Assembly: GCA_014859615.1 (NCBI GenBank)
Contig: JACUTX010000126.1
Span: 1 to 7,534, forward strand
Direction of reading: 5' to 3'
DNA from: Desulfuromonadales bacterium
GTDB lineage: Bacteria; Desulfobacterota; Desulfuromonadia; Desulfuromonadales; UBA2294
DNA: 7,534 nt
Under the pieces are notes generated by a model, which saw only the letters and a list, made by a program, of their open reading frames with translations, was not told the DNA's origin and did no database searches. The position numbers and the translations under genes were made by a program. Position 1 is the first letter of the stretch, and each line of letters opens with the position of its first letter. Shown here in pieces: positions 5,973 to 7,534 of the stretch.

Positions 5973-7534
5973 ATGCGTAAAATTAATCTTAAATTGACTC
6001 ACAAGCTGGCTGGCCTGGTCTGTCTCTGTCTGTTGACAATCGTCCTGGTGGCCGGAGCGTTTCTACTGGTCAATCGTAATCTGATGATGACCGACCGGAT
6101 GGATCAAATTCAGAATCTGGTTGAAACGGCCCACGCGATCGTTGCAGCGAATCGGCTGGAAGTGATGGAAGGGGATATGACCGAAGAACAGGCGAAAGCC
6201 GTCTCATTATCGACCATTGAGCAGATGCGCTACGATGGCGACAGCGGTTATCTCTGGGTCAACGACATGGAACCGCGGATGATCATGCACCCTTTTACTA
6301 AAAATCTGGAAGGAGAGAGCCTGGTCGATTACAAAGATCCGAACGGAACGCACCTGTTTATCGAGATGGTGCAGGAAGTCGAGAAAAGGGGGGGCGGTTT
6401 TGTAAACTATGTCTGGCAAAAAGGGAACGACGGTACCAACCTGCAGCCGAAAATATCGTATGTCAAAGGGTTTGAGCCGTGGGGGTGGGTGATCGGAACC
6501 GGGATCTATGTCGACGATGTTTCGTCGGCCTTCTTCCAGCATGCCATCAATGCCGCCATCGTGATTGTATTGATTGTCATTCTCCTCTCCGTGATTGCCT
6601 ATCTCATTGCCAAGACCATTACCCGGCCACTGCAGCAGGCGGTGTCGCTGGCCGATGCGCTTGCACAAGGGGATATGTCCGGTGAGATAGAGGCCCGGTC
6701 GCAGGATGAAGTCGGCAAGCTTCTCCTTTCGATGCAGAAGATGGTCGCGTCGCTGCGCGGGGTTGCTGCGGTGGCCGAGCAGATCGCCAGCGGGAATCTG
6801 GATGTGAAGATTGAGCCCCGTTCGGATAAGGATGAACTGTTGCTCTCCCTGCAGACGATGACCGGAAGGCTGGCAGAGGTTGTCAGCGGCGTCAAGGCGG
6901 CATCCGACAATGTTGCGACCGGCGGCAAGGCGATGAATGACAGCGCCATGCAGATGTCGCAGGGCGCAAGTGAGCAGGCCGCTGCGGCCGAAGAGGCCTC
7001 CTCCTCGATTGAACAGATGGCCGCCAATATCCGTCAGAACGCCGATAACGCTATGGAGACGGAAAAGATTGCGATCAAATCGGCCGTTCAGGCGGCCGAT
7101 GGAGGGATGGCCGTCGACCAGACCGTACAGGCGATGCGTGAGATCGTTGCAAAAATAAATATTATCGAAGAGATCTCCCGGCAGACCAACCTGCTCGCGC
7201 TCAATGCTGCTATCGAAGCGGCCCGGGCCGGTGAGCACGGCAGAGGCTTCGCCGTGGTTGCGGCAGAAGTGCGCAAGCTGGCAGAGCGGAGTCAGGTGGC
7301 GGCCGGTGAGATCGGAGTCCTCTCCATGAAGAGCGTGTCGGTTGCCGAGAAGGCAGGAGAGTTGCTGAGCCAGATGGTGCCGGATATCAAGCGGACCGCC
7401 GAACTGGTGCAGGAGATCGCGGCGTCGAGTCGCGAGCAGGATGCCGGCTCGGATCAGATCAATGTTGCTATCCAGCAGCTCGATAGCGTCATTCAGCAAA
7501 ATGCCGCCGCCGCCGAAGAGACGGCCGCAACCTC
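5973..7534 (+). CDS. Methyl-accepting chemotaxis protein, sCache sensor, double HAMP (3' end outside window)
   Basis: The frame is open from ATG 5973, preceded by GGGAGAAGG (5958-5966), to the window end, giving 520 residues without a stop. A basic N-terminus leads to membrane segment 1 (about 12-33). A periplasmic sensor (about 34-190) carries single-Cache marks: RYDGDSGYLWVNDMEP, MIMHPFTKNLEG, DPNGTHLF and the closing FEPWGWVIGTGIYVDDV. Membrane segment 2 (about 191-213) is followed by a HAMP domain (KTITRPLQQAVSLAD, from 214) and a second HAMP-like unit (about 267-320, AEQIASGNLDVKIEP). The coiled-coil signalling domain has candidate methylation pairs near E340-E341 and E515-E516 and the invariant CheA/CheW-binding tip RQTNLLALNAAIEAARAG (403-420). 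Related sCache domains bind small organic acids, but the ligand here is unknown. It follows cheW by 87 bases with no terminator, so it probably shares the sigma-54 transcript. Confidence 0.95.
   Translation, partial: MRKINLKLTHKLAGLVCLCLLTIVLVAGAFLLVNRNLMMTDRMDQIQNLVETAHAIVAANRLEVMEGDMTEEQAKAVSLSTIEQMRYDGDSGYLWVNDMEPRMIMHPFTKNLEGESLVDYKDPNGTHLFIEMVQEVEKRGGGFVNYVWQKGNDGTNLQPKISYVKGFEPWGWVIGTGIYVDDVSSAFFQHAINAAIVIVLIVILLSVIAYLIAKTITRPLQQAVSLADALAQGDMSGEIEARSQDEVGKLLLSMQKMVASLRGVAAVAEQIASGNLDVKIEPRSDKDELLLSLQTMTGRLAEVVSGVKAASDNVATGGKAMNDSAMQMSQGASEQAAAAEEASSSIEQMAANIRQNADNAMETEKIAIKSAVQAADGGMAVDQTVQAMREIVAKINIIEEISRQTNLLALNAAIEAARAGEHGRGFAVVAAEVRKLAERSQVAAGEIGVLSMKSVSVAEKAGELLSQMVPDIKRTAELVQEIAASSREQDAGSDQINVAIQQLDSVIQQNAAAAEETAAT

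Noticed and set aside
6207..7499. Long open frame of 430 codons on the minus strand
   Set aside because: It lies entirely antisense to the clearly coding MCP gene. Its His/Arg/Leu-rich product resembles no domain and mirrors MCP codon bias.
1..7534. tRNA, rRNA, CRISPR arrays, insertion sequences or phage genes
   Set aside because: No repeats with regular spacers, transposase motifs, cloverleaf sequences or rRNA-like blocks were seen. Nearly the whole window is signalling genes.

Overview
This window is a signal-transduction and chemotaxis region. Its moderate-to-high GC, Shine-Dalgarno-led genes, Fis-type sigma-54 activators, multi-PAS histidine kinases and double-HAMP sCache chemoreceptor look like the Desulfuromonadales/Geobacterales group (Desulfobacterota, formerly Deltaproteobacteria). 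That placement is inferred from protein style, not from a search. All genes read on the + strand.

Region A (1-4281) is a run of two-component genes. In order they are the C-terminal part of a histidine kinase (its start lies outside the window), a stand-alone receiver protein, a REC-PAS-PAS-HisKA-HATPase kinase, and a REC-AAA+-Fis sigma-54 activator that overlaps the previous stop codon (ATGA). Spacing is short throughout, so they are probably co-transcribed and may form one phosphorelay ending at the sigma-54 activator.

Region B (4282-4564) is a 283-base gap with unusually dense structure. It holds a strong intrinsic terminator (12-bp perfect stem plus T tract), several copies of a GTAAC-N4-GTTAC-like dyad, and a very good -24/-12 (sigma-54) promoter, TTGGCAT-N5-TTGCT, about 40 bases before the next start codon.

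Region C (4565-7534) is a chemotaxis operon: a small degenerate receiver-like protein with most phosphorylation residues replaced, a canonical CheY, a CheW adaptor, and a membrane chemoreceptor (MCP) with an sCache-type sensor and two HAMP domains, cut by the window end. No CheA, CheR or CheB is visible; they may lie downstream or elsewhere.

The main hypothesis is that the sigma-54 activator ending region A binds the dyads in region B and switches on the chemotaxis genes of region C from the -24/-12 promoter. The upstream phosphorelay would then control chemoreceptor and adaptor production transcriptionally. No mobile elements, tRNA/rRNA genes or CRISPR arrays were seen.
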